From contig NZ_JANDBD010000006.1 in assembly GCF_024320865.1 (NCBI RefSeq), forward strand, positions 62,001 through 126,000: a stretch of 64,000 bases of DNA, given 5' to 3'. This document shows positions 1-8,806 of this stretch, piece after piece (the first letter of the stretch is position 1; each line of letters begins with the position of its first letter). The stretch comes from Mycolicibacterium arenosum (lineage in GTDB: Bacteria > Actinomycetota > Actinomycetes > Mycobacteriales > Mycobacteriaceae). The notes below the pieces were generated by a model, which did no database searches, was not told where the DNA came from, and was given only the letters and a program-made list of their open reading frames with translations. The translations under genes and the position numbers were made by a program.

Positions 1-1
1 C

Positions 2-205
2 CTTCTGACGGCCGAGGAGTGCACGGCGGTCTTCGTCGACCTCGGGATCGGTGAGTATCTCGCGGCCATCAGACGAGTCCTGAAATCCGTTGGTGCACAG
101 GGTAAGACTCTGTCCGCGGCATCGGCGTCCGCGGTTCGCGCGTGGATCGACTGTTATGACGCCGACGCCGAGTTCGTCGAGTTGCTCGAAGGGGCGCGGC
201 GGTGA
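2..205 (+). CDS. C-terminal end of an unknown protein (5' truncated)
   Basis: An open frame enters from the left edge and stops at TGA 203-205, giving 67 residues of a C-terminus. It is a mildly acidic, Ala-rich helical-looking segment (LLTAEECTAVFVDLG near the edge, AWIDCYDADAEF towards the end) with no motif I recognise. It is convergent with the phospholipase-D-like gene and separated from it by a hairpin. Reading frame and codon choice (G/C third positions) suit a real gene, but without the N-terminus no function can be given. Confidence 0.5.
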   Translation, partial: LLTAEECTAVFVDLGIGEYLAAIRRVLKSVGAQGKTLSAASASAVRAWIDCYDADAEFVELLEGARR

Positions 206-290
206 CGGGTGCAATCCGCACGCCGCCGGGTGGCCGGCGACGCGAGCTTCGGCGAGCGCGCGCGTTCAGGGTTGGGTAGGTTCTTCCCCG

Positions 291-321
291 CGGGGCCGCG
301 GTGGACATACCTGCGGCCCCG
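291..321. terminator. Hairpin between convergent genes
   Basis: A perfect 9-bp inverted repeat, CGGGGCCGC (291-299) and GCGGCCCCG (313-321), has a 13-nt loop. It lies between the stop codons of two convergent genes (205 and 371), so it could end transcription from both sides. There is no T-tract, which is common for mycobacterial terminators. Confidence 0.5.
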
Positions 322-370
322 CGCCTTCAGTGTCAATCAGCAAGGGCTGCAGGTGGTCCGGACATCATGA

Positions 371-1951
371 TCACCACGTGCCGCTCCAGCGGGCGCGTAG
401 GGGCCGGCCATCGGGGTCGTAGATCATCCGGTACACGGGGGATGCCCACAGCCGCGTGGCCCAGCCGAGTCTCTCCGCCCGGTGCTCTCGTATCCGTCCG
501 GGCGGACGTGGCCCGCGTCGGCCGGTGGCGTGCCAATGGTCCAATTGGTCCGCGGTCCGGCGGAATTGGCGAACGGCGTCGCCGGGGTCGACGAGCCCGT
601 CGTCCGTGTCGCGGTCGAGGTGCTCGCGCATGAGGCGCAGCCGGAGCTGACGTGCAAACGCCCTGGCGCCATCGCCGTCGCCCGCGGGGTCGCGCGGTTC
701 CCGTGGGTCGGGAGTGGCGTCGAGCACGGCGCAGGACAGTTCGCTGTCGTGAGTCCAGGACCTCCTGTTGAAGTTGTCGCTGCCGACACTGGCCCAGACG
801 TCGTCTATCACGCACACCTTGGCGTGCACGTACACCGGTGTGCCGCGGTGGTTCTCGACGTCGAAGATGTGCACGCGGTCCGGGCTCGTCGCACGGCACG
901 CATCGATCGCCTTGCGGCGGCCGACGAGATTCGGCGGCAGTGCGAGCTTGCCGTCGACGTCCGGGAACCGGGGGACCACCGCGATCAGATGCAGGTCCGG
1001 ATTGTCGGCCAGCGCGCGGGCGAACAGATCGGCCACCTCCGCAGACCATAGATACTGGTCCTCCAAGTAGATCAGTCGGCGCGCCCGTCTCACCGCCTTC
1101 GTGTAACCGCGGGCGATGCTGTACTCGCCGTCGGGTGCGAAGTCGTACTCGAAATGCGCGTTGGGGTAGGTGCGCAGCACCTGAACAGTGCAGGAGCCGC
1201 ATTCCGGCGGGTCCGGCTGTTGCTCCGGCAGGGGGTCGGGGGTGAGGTCCGCGTGCCGCAGTTTGTCCCGAAGCCAGGCGATGGGACTCAACGTGTCGAG
1301 CGGCGCGGGGTCGTTCCAGCGTTCACGGAACGCGGCGTCGAGCGCGCCGACCACGGGGCTCTGCAGGAGTAGTTGCGCATCGTGCCACGGCGGGTGCTCG
1401 CCGTAGCGCTTCGCCATCTGCACTGCCTGTCCGTCCCCGAGATGGGATTCGTCGTCGCGGCGCGAATGACACAGGTCGATTCCGCCTGCGAACGCCACGT
1501 CCCGCTGCGGCGCTCCTCGGTGCCGGAGCACGACGAACTTCTGGTGGTGCGAACCGCCGAACCGCACGCGCTGATCGAGCAGCACCTGTCCACCGGCAGC
1601 CTCGATCGCCTCTCCCAGGTGCCGGTTCTCCTCCTCGCTGTACTGCATGCTGTCGAGGTGCGAGCGCCACATCAGCCCTCGCACCACGACGCCGCGTTCG
1701 GCAGCACGAGAGAACAGTTCGGCGATCGTCGGTCCGCCGTCGCGTACCAACTCATCTGGATCGCCCCGCCAGTCGGTGAAGAACAGGTGATCGCCCGCGT
1801 CGAGCGACTCCACCTCGGTGCAGAGACGGTCGAAGTACGTCGCGCCGTGAATGAGTGGCTCCGCCCGGCTGCCTTCAGACCAGGCGGGCAGCCGGGAGCG
1901 CGGATTTCCGCGCTCGGCGGCCGTGAGGAACCACTGCGACAGGTCTGACAC
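371..1951 (-). CDS. Phospholipase-D-like (HKD) protein
   Basis: A 526-residue protein of the PLD superfamily, whose members form a two-HKD active site acting on phosphodiester bonds. The second motif is complete (YVHAKVCVID, H-x-K-x4-D, followed by GSDNFNRRSW). The first is HHQKFVVLR near residues 135-143: H and K are present but the usual Asp is Arg. FTDWRGDPDEL and AFAGGIDLC are further family-like blocks. I chose GTG 1951 because the homology-like N-terminus (SDLSQWFLTAAERGNP) begins there; a longer frame to 2047 exists, and neither start has a clear Shine-Dalgarno. No signal peptide is visible, so it is probably cytosolic or peripheral. Substrate (phospholipid, cardiolipin, nucleic acid) cannot be told. 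Confidence 0.85.
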   Translation of the reverse strand: MSDLSQWFLTAAERGNPRSRLPAWSEGSRAEPLIHGATYFDRLCTEVESLDAGDHLFFTDWRGDPDELVRDGGPTIAELFSRAAERGVVVRGLMWRSHLDSMQYSEEENRHLGEAIEAAGGQVLLDQRVRFGGSHHQKFVVLRHRGAPQRDVAFAGGIDLCHSRRDDESHLGDGQAVQMAKRYGEHPPWHDAQLLLQSPVVGALDAAFRERWNDPAPLDTLSPIAWLRDKLRHADLTPDPLPEQQPDPPECGSCTVQVLRTYPNAHFEYDFAPDGEYSIARGYTKAVRRARRLIYLEDQYLWSAEVADLFARALADNPDLHLIAVVPRFPDVDGKLALPPNLVGRRKAIDACRATSPDRVHIFDVENHRGTPVYVHAKVCVIDDVWASVGSDNFNRRSWTHDSELSCAVLDATPDPREPRDPAGDGDGARAFARQLRLRLMREHLDRDTDDGLVDPGDAVRQFRRTADQLDHWHATGRRGPRPPGRIREHRAERLGWATRLWASPVYRMIYDPDGRPLRARWSGTW

Positions 1952-2119
1952 GCGAGATGGATGCCCGCTCCACTGCAGATTGACGCAACTCCAGGCGGGA
2001 TGAATGAGGTGGAAGGGGCTCGTGCGCGAACGCCGATTCAACAACACAAGGACGGGAACCCTTAGGTCGATTCACACCTCGTCGGGACAAGCCCGGCGGA
2101 TGACAACGAGGACGTGCCG

Positions 2120-2269
2120 ATGACGATGCCCAGTGACGCTGCCGACGCGGTCGAGACCCACGGCTCCAACGAGGGTCCACGCGACCACGAGAACGTCGAT
2201 ACAGAGCACGCCGCCTACGTGGACGAGGACAACGTGCCTCACCCCGGCGACGCGAACGAGGTTGACTGA
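2120..2269 (+). CDS. Small acidic hypothetical protein (49 aa)
   Basis: ATG 2120 follows a good ribosome site (CGAGGA at 2107-2112) and opens a 49-codon frame ending TGA 2267-2269, directly abutting the stop of the convergent molybdenum hydroxylase FAD subunit. The peptide is very acidic and polar (PSDAADAVETHGSNEGP, then AAYVDEDNVPHPGDANEVD), has no Cys and no hydrophobic stretch, so it is likely a disordered soluble protein. It is divergent from the PLD-like gene. Function unknown. The SD, the codon bias and exact packing against the neighbouring stop are the reasons for calling it. Confidence 0.55.
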   Translation: MTMPSDAADAVETHGSNEGPRDHENVDTEHAAYVDEDNVPHPGDANEVD

Positions 2270-3250
2270 TCACCTACTCGCCATCGTCAACGCCCGCACC
2301 ACGCTGTGCATCCCGAGGTCGACCTTGAAACCGTTCTGGCTCAACGGTCGCGCCCCTGCCATGGCGAGTCGCGCTGCCCGTCGGAACGCCGCCTCGCCTG
2401 CCTGCTGGCCGAGCAGGCTGTCTTCGGCTTCGGCGACGCGCCGGGGCATCGCGGCGACGCCACCCATACCGATCGCCGCGGCCCGGATCGCGCCCTCGAC
2501 GATGTGCAGGCCCGCCGCCACCGACACCAGGGCGAATGCGTAACTGTGCCGGTCGCGGACCTTGAGATACCAGGAGTGCTCGGCGTACGGCGACGGCGGC
2601 AGTTCGATACCGACGATCAGCTCGTGGGGATGCAGGGTGTTGTCGCGCTCGGGCTCGTCACCGGGCAACCGGAAGAACTCGGCGATGGGAACCGTGCGCG
2701 CGCCATCGGGTCCCTGCACGAGGACGCTCGCGTTGAGGATCGCCAACGCTACGGCCATGTCCGACGGGTGGATCGCGACACAGGTGTCGCTGGCGCCGAA
2801 GAGGGCGTGCTCGCGGTTGAAGCCGTCCGTCGCTGCACACCCCGAACCGGGAACCCGTTTGTTGCACCGTGCGAAGGCGGTGTCCATGAAGTACGGGCAG
2901 CGGGTGCGCTGCAGCAGGTTCCCGCCGGCGGTGGCCATGTTCCGCAGCTGAGTGGTGGCGCCGGACAGGATCGCCTGCGACAGCACCGGATACCCAGTGC
3001 GTATCAGCGGATGGTTGGCGATCGCGCTGTTGCTGACACCCGATTCGATGAGCACCCCGCCGGCGTCGGTCGCGACGATGTTCGTCAGGCCCAGCCGGCG
3101 GAGGTCGACGAGTGCCGGTGGTGCCTCGACGCCGCCCTTCATCAGATCCAGCAGATTGGTTCCGCCCGCGTAGTACTTACCGCCGGACGAGACCACGCTG
3201 CTGATGGCCTCCTCGACGGTGGCGGCGTGCGCGAATTCGAAGGTCTTCAC
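2270..3250 (-). CDS. Molybdenum hydroxylase, FAD-binding medium subunit
   Basis: A 326-residue FAD subunit of the xanthine dehydrogenase / CO dehydrogenase family. It passes electrons from the 2Fe-2S subunit to the final acceptor. The N-terminal FAD-binding half shows AGGTNLLDLMKGG (about residues 28-40) and ATAGGNLLQRTRCPYF near 110-125; the C-terminal half is the CO-dehydrogenase flavoprotein C domain. The GTG start at 3250 overlaps the stop of the upstream 2Fe-2S subunit by GTGA, so the subunits are translationally coupled. It is the last gene of the long minus-strand operon. Length is slightly above the family norm (about 280-300). Confidence 0.92.
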   Translation of the reverse strand: MKTFEFAHAATVEEAISSVVSSGGKYYAGGTNLLDLMKGGVEAPPALVDLRRLGLTNIVATDAGGVLIESGVSNSAIANHPLIRTGYPVLSQAILSGATTQLRNMATAGGNLLQRTRCPYFMDTAFARCNKRVPGSGCAATDGFNREHALFGASDTCVAIHPSDMAVALAILNASVLVQGPDGARTVPIAEFFRLPGDEPERDNTLHPHELIVGIELPPSPYAEHSWYLKVRDRHSYAFALVSVAAGLHIVEGAIRAAAIGMGGVAAMPRRVAEAEDSLLGQQAGEAAFRRAARLAMAGARPLSQNGFKVDLGMHSVVRALTMASR

Positions 3251-3783
3251 GCCGTGCCCCCGTCCACTAGGGAGGCGATGGCCTCGACGATGTTGGCGTA
3301 GGCGCCGCATCGACAGATGTTGCCGGCCATGCGTTCTCGAATCTCGTCGTCGGACAGCGTCGCGGGTCCATTGCACACGGTCTCGCGTCCGCAACCGAAC
3401 GACACCGTCGACAGGTCACCGCGGGCGTGTTCCCGCAGCATCGCGTGCGCTGAGGAGATCTGCCCGGATGTGCAGTAGCCGCACTGGAATCCGTCGTGCT
3501 CGACGAACGCCGCCTGCAGGGGGTCGAGGTCGGCCTCGGTGCCGATACCCTCGATGGTCAGTACCTCACAGCCGTCGATCGAGGCCGCCAACGTCAGGCA
3601 GCTGACGACGCGCTCGCCGTCGACCGAGACGGTGCACGCGCCGCACAGCCCGTGGTCGCAGCCCTTCTTGGTGCCGGTCAGGTGCAGTCGCTCGCGCAGG
3701 AGATCCAGCAGCGTCGACCGGATATCGGCGGTCACCGTGCGGGCCTCCCCGTTGACGTGCAGGGTGACGACGTGCTCGCTCAT
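3247..3783 (-). CDS. Molybdenum hydroxylase, 2Fe-2S small subunit
   Basis: A 178-residue iron-sulfur subunit carrying both 2Fe-2S clusters of a xanthine-dehydrogenase-type hydroxylase. The plant-ferredoxin-type cluster motif is CDHGLCGACTVSVDG with a fourth Cys in VVSCLTLA; the C-terminal helical cluster has FQCGYCTSGQ and NICRCGAYANI. An insertion of about 15 residues with two extra Cys (SFGCGRETVCNG, about residues 126-137) lies between the CGYC and CRC parts. ATG 3783 overlaps the large-subunit stop (ATGA), and its stop overlaps the FAD subunit start. Soluble, cytosolic, partner of the genes on both sides. Confidence 0.93.
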   Translation of the reverse strand: MSEHVVTLHVNGEARTVTADIRSTLLDLLRERLHLTGTKKGCDHGLCGACTVSVDGERVVSCLTLAASIDGCEVLTIEGIGTEADLDPLQAAFVEHDGFQCGYCTSGQISSAHAMLREHARGDLSTVSFGCGRETVCNGPATLSDDEIRERMAGNICRCGAYANIVEAIASLVDGGTA

Positions 3784-6062
3784 CGGGAGCCCTCCTCGTC
3801 GAACGGTGCCATCAGGTTCTCCAGGGTGATCGGCAAGTCCCGCAGTCGTTTACCGGTGGCGTGGAAGATCGCATTGCTGATCGCGGCGGGTACCCCGCAG
3901 GTCCCGATCTCGCCGATGCCGCGCACGCCCATGGGGTCCAGCGCGTAGTCGGGCACGTCGACGAAGCCGATGTCGAACTCGGGGCGGTCGGCGTGGGTGG
4001 GCAGGTAGTACTCGCCGATCAGCTGGGCGGTGTGCCGGTCGTAGGGCACCTGCTCGAGAAGAGCCATTCCCACGCCGAACGTGATGCCGCCCATCACCTG
4101 GTTGCGGGCCAGCTTGGGGTTCAGCACTCGGCCGCAGTCCATGACGGCCACCCACCGCACCACGCTGGCGCGTCCGATGGCCTCGTCCACCTCGACCTCG
4201 CAGAAGTGGGCGCCGAAGGACTGGGACACCGGACCGTCGGCGGCAGCGCCGGAGCTGGTGACCGTGAAGGTGAGACCCTCGAGAGGCAACGACCGCAGGC
4301 AGTCGGCGACCGACTCCGCGGGCCCGTCGACAGCGCAAACGCGGCCAGCCGATACCGTCAGGGCCGCGGGATTCATTCCGAAGAAGGGCGATTCGGACTG
4401 CTCCACCAGGAGGTCCAGGAACCGTGACCGCCATTCGAGAGCCGCCTGATAGACCGCGGAGCCGACGGTCGCCGTTGTCTGCGAGGCGCCGCTGTACGGT
4501 GCGTCGGGGAACAGCGAGTCACCGGAGTCGAAGGTGACCTGCTCCAGGAGCAGACCCGCCGACTCGGCGGCCACCTGGGTCATCACGGTGCGCACGCCGT
4601 TGCCGACTTCGTGAGTGGCGGAGGCGAATCCGACCGTTCCGGTGGCATCGGTTCTGACCCGGCAGCCCGCGGGCATCCGCCGGCCGGGATACGTTGCCGT
4701 GGCCATGCCCCACCCGATCCGGACGTCGCCGCGGGTCAGCGAGCGCGGCGCCATCGGTCGTTCGCGCCAGCCGAACCGCTCCGCGCCCTGCTGATAGCAC
4801 TCCCGTAGGTGCTTGCCCGACCAGGCTCGGCCGCTGGCCTGGTCGACGTCCGGGTCGTTGCGCAGTCGCAGCTCCAGCGGATCGACGTCTGCCGCATAGG
4901 CGAGCTCGTCCATCGCGACCTCCAACGCGAACAGGCCGGGTGCCTCACCGGGACCGCGCATGAAACACGGTGTGGGCGTGTTGATCCGGGCGACCGTATG
5001 CGATGTCACCAACCGCGGCGACTCGTACAGGAACCGGGCCGAGAGGCCGACGGGTTCACAGAAGTGTGCCACCGTGGACGTCTCGGTCAACGTGTGCTGT
5101 TCGGTGCTGACGATCCGTGCGTCCTCGTCGGCCACCAGGCTCAGGTGCTGCTCGGTGCGCGGCCGGTGGCCAGTGGAGGAGAACATCTGATTCCTGGTCA
5201 ACACCAATTTGACCGGGCGTTGCACCTCGCGGGCCGCAACGGCGCAGAGCGCGACGTGCATCCAGAGGAAGCTCTTGGAGCCGAAGGCCCCGCCCACCAG
5301 CGGCGCCAGGATGCGCACGTTCTCCTCGGCCAGCCCCAGATAGGCTGCAAGTGCGGTGCGCTCGCCGGTGATCCACCGGGTGCTGTCGTGCACGGTGAGG
5401 ACGTCGCCGTCCCAGTGCGTCAGCGTCGACGACAGTTCGATCGGATAGTGCGCATTCTCCGGTGTGGTGTACCTCGCGGAAACTCTTGTTGCACCTAGTG
5501 GTTCGTCTTTCGCGCCGCGGCGGTCCTGCAGCTTCTCCTCATCGAGTTTGACGAAGTGATCCGGCCGATAACTGCCGTGGCAAATCTGGCCGCCCTTCTC
5601 GTCGGGTGGCACCGGTTGCTCCAGCACCTCGCTCGCGGACAGCTGAGCCGGCAGCGTCTCGTAGGCCAGCTCGAAGAGCGACGCCGCGAACACGGCGTGC
5701 TCCAGGGTGTCCGCAACCACCACGGCCATGTGCTGACCCACGTGCTGGACCGTCAGGTCCGACAGCGGGGGCCGGCGTTCCAGCGGCAGGTCGTAGGTCA
5801 GGTCGTGCGGCGGGGCGTGCAGTGGCGGGCAGTTCAGCGGGGTCAGCACGGTGAGCACACCCGGTGCGGACGACGCGCGCGCCGCGCTCAGCTCGAGTGA
5901 TTCGCGGGTGACGACGCCGTGCGGAATCTCCGACTGCACGATGGTCGCGTGGGTCACGCCGGCGATCACGGTGTCGGCCGCGTATTGCGCTGCACCGGTG
6001 ACCTTCTGGCGGCCCTCCACCCGATTCACCGAGCGACCCGCATCGTCGGTCGCCGTCGTCAT
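3780..6062 (-). CDS. Molybdenum hydroxylase, large Mo-cofactor subunit
   Basis: A 760-residue catalytic subunit of the xanthine dehydrogenase / aldehyde oxidase family. It hydroxylates an activated carbon, often next to N in a heteroaromatic ring, using water as the oxygen source. Visible blocks are the N-terminal hammerhead domain, GGAFGSKSFLWMHVA, RGPGEAPGLFALEVAMDELA (Mo-pterin contacts) and a C-terminal GIGEIGTCGVPAAI, whose Glu is the expected general base. ATG 6062 follows GGAAGG and overlaps the stop of the monooxygenase by ATGA. No XdhC/CoxF-type maturation gene is nearby, so insertion of the sulfurated cofactor must depend on genes elsewhere. Substrate unknown; the context suggests an N-heterocycle. 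Confidence 0.92.
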   Translation of the reverse strand: MTTATDDAGRSVNRVEGRQKVTGAAQYAADTVIAGVTHATIVQSEIPHGVVTRESLELSAARASSAPGVLTVLTPLNCPPLHAPPHDLTYDLPLERRPPLSDLTVQHVGQHMAVVVADTLEHAVFAASLFELAYETLPAQLSASEVLEQPVPPDEKGGQICHGSYRPDHFVKLDEEKLQDRRGAKDEPLGATRVSARYTTPENAHYPIELSSTLTHWDGDVLTVHDSTRWITGERTALAAYLGLAEENVRILAPLVGGAFGSKSFLWMHVALCAVAAREVQRPVKLVLTRNQMFSSTGHRPRTEQHLSLVADEDARIVSTEQHTLTETSTVAHFCEPVGLSARFLYESPRLVTSHTVARINTPTPCFMRGPGEAPGLFALEVAMDELAYAADVDPLELRLRNDPDVDQASGRAWSGKHLRECYQQGAERFGWRERPMAPRSLTRGDVRIGWGMATATYPGRRMPAGCRVRTDATGTVGFASATHEVGNGVRTVMTQVAAESAGLLLEQVTFDSGDSLFPDAPYSGASQTTATVGSAVYQAALEWRSRFLDLLVEQSESPFFGMNPAALTVSAGRVCAVDGPAESVADCLRSLPLEGLTFTVTSSGAAADGPVSQSFGAHFCEVEVDEAIGRASVVRWVAVMDCGRVLNPKLARNQVMGGITFGVGMALLEQVPYDRHTAQLIGEYYLPTHADRPEFDIGFVDVPDYALDPMGVRGIGEIGTCGVPAAISNAIFHATGKRLRDLPITLENLMAPFDEEGSR

Positions 6063-7234
6063 GGTAGGTCCGCCTTCCGGCTCTCGGAGAGAAACTGTGG
6101 CCCGGCGACACCGAGCGAGGAGCGGGCCGCGAGCCCGATCCCGTGTCGCGCCACCGCGGTGAGGTGGGCGAGGCGACGCGCTTCCCACTGTTTCAGTATT
6201 CGTGGTGGATCGCCATAGGAGTCCGCGCCGTCGAGTGCGCGCGCCAGGTCGGCGGCGTCGCCGAACGCCTTCGAGGTCCCCGATGCCGTGTGCGGCCGTA
6301 CCGTGCCCGCGGCGTCGCCGATCAGCACCGCGTGGTCACCCGTCATCGCCGCCGGCGCTACGTCGAACACCGGCTGCATGAACACCGTTGAGTGCTCGAC
6401 CAACTCGGCGAACCGGGATGGCAGCTTCTCGCGGCCCAGCGCCTGCAGCCGACCGATCGCGTCTGCGGTCAGCTCTCCCGGCGGGACGAAGTGGTCGAAC
6501 CGCCTCCCGGACGTGCCCGTGAGTAACCACGGCAGGCTGGACTCCGGGGTGTTGACGTACCAGACCCAGTTGATCCGCCGCGATCCCGGCTCGAGTTCGC
6601 CATCGGCGCCGGGCACCAGATAGCACAGCAACTGCAGTCCGGGCACCGCGAACATGGTGAAGCGCTCGGCCAGCAGTTCGACGAGGTGCGACGGCAGCCC
6701 GGCCTCCGGTTCGAGCCCGCGGAAGGCGACGTAGCCCGAATAGGCCGCTGCGCCGGGCATCATCAGCAGGGAGCGCACCGTCGACCCGATCCCGTCGGCG
6801 CCCACGACGACGTTGCCGACCGCATCGGACCCGCTGCTGAACGTGACCGTCACGTCGTCGCCGTGAACCCGCATCGACGCCAACTCGCTGTCCAGGCGGT
6901 AACACCCCTCGGGAAGCGGCTTCCGCAGCGCGGCGTACAGGGTGTCCCAGGCGGTCATCCACTGGGGCGCGTCGTAGCGGCTGAGACTGCCGTCCCGGGG
7001 CAGTTGTTGACGCTCGCGAAGCAGCACGCTGACCGACGGCACCGATCGACCGAGCCGGCTCAGCAGCGATTCCACCTCGGGTTGCATGACGATCCCGGCA
7101 CCGCGCGGCTGCGTGCGATCCACGGATCGCTCGAAGACGGTCACCTCCAGGCCGATGGAGATGAGCTCGTGGGCGGCGGCCAACCCGCCGACCGAACCGC
7201 CGATCACTAGCGCAGTGCCGGGAGGGGAGCTCAC
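6059..7234 (-). CDS. FAD-dependent aromatic monooxygenase (dihydroxypyridine hydroxylase-like)
   Basis: A 391-residue group A flavoprotein monooxygenase. The Rossmann motif VIGGSVGGLAAAHEL (about 10-24) ends in an acidic FERS, the middle motif is GADGIGSTVRS, and the C-terminal FAD motif is AVLIGDAAGTVRPH. The GGSxGGL opening and RGAGIVMQPEV block resemble 2,6-dihydroxypyridine 3-hydroxylase more than salicylate-type enzymes. It would hydroxylate, possibly with decarboxylation, the product of the molybdenum hydroxylase encoded just downstream. GTG 7234 overlaps the ABC ATPase stop (GTGA). A second, related monooxygenase sits in the divergent operon at 15588. Substrate assignment is inference. 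Confidence 0.85.
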   Translation of the reverse strand: MSSPPGTALVIGGSVGGLAAAHELISIGLEVTVFERSVDRTQPRGAGIVMQPEVESLLSRLGRSVPSVSVLLRERQQLPRDGSLSRYDAPQWMTAWDTLYAALRKPLPEGCYRLDSELASMRVHGDDVTVTFSSGSDAVGNVVVGADGIGSTVRSLLMMPGAAAYSGYVAFRGLEPEAGLPSHLVELLAERFTMFAVPGLQLLCYLVPGADGELEPGSRRINWVWYVNTPESSLPWLLTGTSGRRFDHFVPPGELTADAIGRLQALGREKLPSRFAELVEHSTVFMQPVFDVAPAAMTGDHAVLIGDAAGTVRPHTASGTSKAFGDAADLARALDGADSYGDPPRILKQWEARRLAHLTAVARHGIGLAARSSLGVAGPQFLSESRKADLP

Positions 7235-7971
7235 GCCGCCGCCTTCTCCAACGTCTCGAATCGAGCCAGCACCTGCGCCTGCAGCAGAGCGACGTCCGGG
7301 TCGGACGCCCTTCGGGGACGGGGCAGGTCGACGTCGATGGTCTCGTGGATGCGACCGCCGGGCGCTAGGACGACGATCCGGTCGGACAGCTGGACCGCCT
7401 CGGTCACGTCGTGGGTCACGAACATCACCGTGCGCCGCGACTCGAGCCAGATCCGCTCGAGGTGCTCCCGCAGGTTGCGCGAGGTCATCGCATCGAGATG
7501 GCTGAACGGTTCATCCATCAGCAGCACGTCCGGTTCGACGGCGAAGGCGCGGGCGATGCCGATGCGCTGCTGCTGGCCGCCCGAGAGCTGCGAGGGGAAG
7601 CGGTCGGCCACGTGCGCCAGGCCGACCAGATCCAGATAGTGCAGCGCCCGCTTCTCCCAGCCGCTGCGTTCCCGCTGCACGAAACCGAGGTTCTGCATGA
7701 CGGTGCGCCAGGGCAGCAGCCGCGGGTCCTGGAAGACGTAACCCACCTTCGCCTTTCGATCTCCTTCGGTCAGTGCGACCGAACCGCCCGAGTGCGATTC
7801 GATACCCGCGACGATGTTGAGCAGGGTGCTCTTACCGCTGCCGGACGGCCCGACGATGGAGACGAACTGGTCGCCGGCGATGGTGAGGTCGATCCCGTCG
7901 AGCACACGGGTCCGGGTGCCGCGATGATCGTGATAGGTCTTGACGAGCCCGTCGATGACGATGGAGGCCAT
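7231..7971 (-). CDS. ABC importer ATPase (nitrate/sulfonate/taurine type)
   Basis: A 246-residue ATPase that powers the import system encoded just upstream. Walker A is GPSGSGKST (about 41-49), the Q-loop VFQDPRLLPW, the signature LSGGQQQR, Walker B VLLMDEPFSHLD and the switch His THD. The Q-loop context (PRLLPW) is typical of the SsuB/TauB/NrtD branch. ATG 7971 follows AAAGGAA. The gene lies between the permease (41-bp gap) and the monooxygenase (GTGA overlap), tying transport and catabolism in one transcript. Confidence 0.93.
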   Translation of the reverse strand: MASIVIDGLVKTYHDHRGTRTRVLDGIDLTIAGDQFVSIVGPSGSGKSTLLNIVAGIESHSGGSVALTEGDRKAKVGYVFQDPRLLPWRTVMQNLGFVQRERSGWEKRALHYLDLVGLAHVADRFPSQLSGGQQQRIGIARAFAVEPDVLLMDEPFSHLDAMTSRNLREHLERIWLESRRTVMFVTHDVTEAVQLSDRIVVLAPGGRIHETIDVDLPRPRRASDPDVALLQAQVLARFETLEKAAA

Positions 7972-8011
7972 GGTTGATTCCTTTCAGAGGTTGGACATCG
8001 GGTGGGACTGA

Positions 8012-8806
8012 TTAGGCTCGGCGCCAGCGGGTTACGCGGTTCTCCACCCACCCCAGCACCTGGTTGACGATGATCAGGAAGGCGATGAACAGCAACACCC
8101 AGGCGAGGAAGCCGTCGAGCTGGTTGGCGTCGTACCAGTAGCGGGCCCGCCACCCGACCCCGGAGGTCGCGCCGAACCATTCGGCGAGCAGCAGTCCGTT
8201 CCAGGCGCTCATGATCGCGAAGCGCACCGCGGCGATCGTCGAACCGGCCACCGCCGGCGCGATGATGTTCCGGAGCACCTCTATGCGGCCCACCCCGAAC
8301 GCGCGGGCCATCAGCATCGTCTCCGCTGGGATCGCTCGGACGGCCTTGGCGATGTTGACGACCACGAAGGGCAGCCCGCACAGGAAGACCGTGGTTACCG
8401 GTGTGAGCCAACCGAATCCGAACCACATCGTGGTCAGTAGAGCCCAGATGACGGCCGGTATAGCCAGTCCCGCCATCGTCACATCGGTGAGCGCGTAGTC
8501 AGCGAACCGTGACAGTCCCATCGCGACGCCGAGAGCCGCGCCGACCAGCAGTGCCGCTGCGAGACCGAGCAGGAAGCGGTTCATGCTCACCGCGAGGTTG
8601 GCCCACAGCTGTCCGTCGGCACTTTCGGAGCCGAGTCGGCTGAAGGTGTCCGCCATCGACGGGACGCGGTGACCGAAGACGGCGGCGAGCTGCCAAACCG
8701 CCAGCATGGTCACCACCGATGCGGTCCACGCGACGGCGGAGGTCAACTGGGACTGAAGCTGCCGCCGCCACGCCGGCTGGGCGACCTCCGGAGTGATGAG
8801 GGTCAT
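8012..8806 (-). CDS. ABC importer permease (second)
   Basis: A 264-residue inner-membrane permease of the BPD_transp_1 family with about six hydrophobic segments, starting with WTASVVTMLAVWQLAAVFG. The cytoplasmic EAA-type loop is ETMLMARAFGVGRIEVLRNIIAPA. ATG 8806 has AAAGGAA upstream and overlaps the stop of the first permease (ATGA). The ORF extends further upstream, but that part is the shadow of the neighbouring permease. Pairs with the permease at 8803-9618 as a heterodimeric channel. Confidence 0.9.
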   Translation of the reverse strand: MTLITPEVAQPAWRRQLQSQLTSAVAWTASVVTMLAVWQLAAVFGHRVPSMADTFSRLGSESADGQLWANLAVSMNRFLLGLAAALLVGAALGVAMGLSRFADYALTDVTMAGLAIPAVIWALLTTMWFGFGWLTPVTTVFLCGLPFVVVNIAKAVRAIPAETMLMARAFGVGRIEVLRNIIAPAVAGSTIAAVRFAIMSAWNGLLLAEWFGATSGVGWRARYWYDANQLDGFLAWVLLFIAFLIIVNQVLGWVENRVTRWRRA

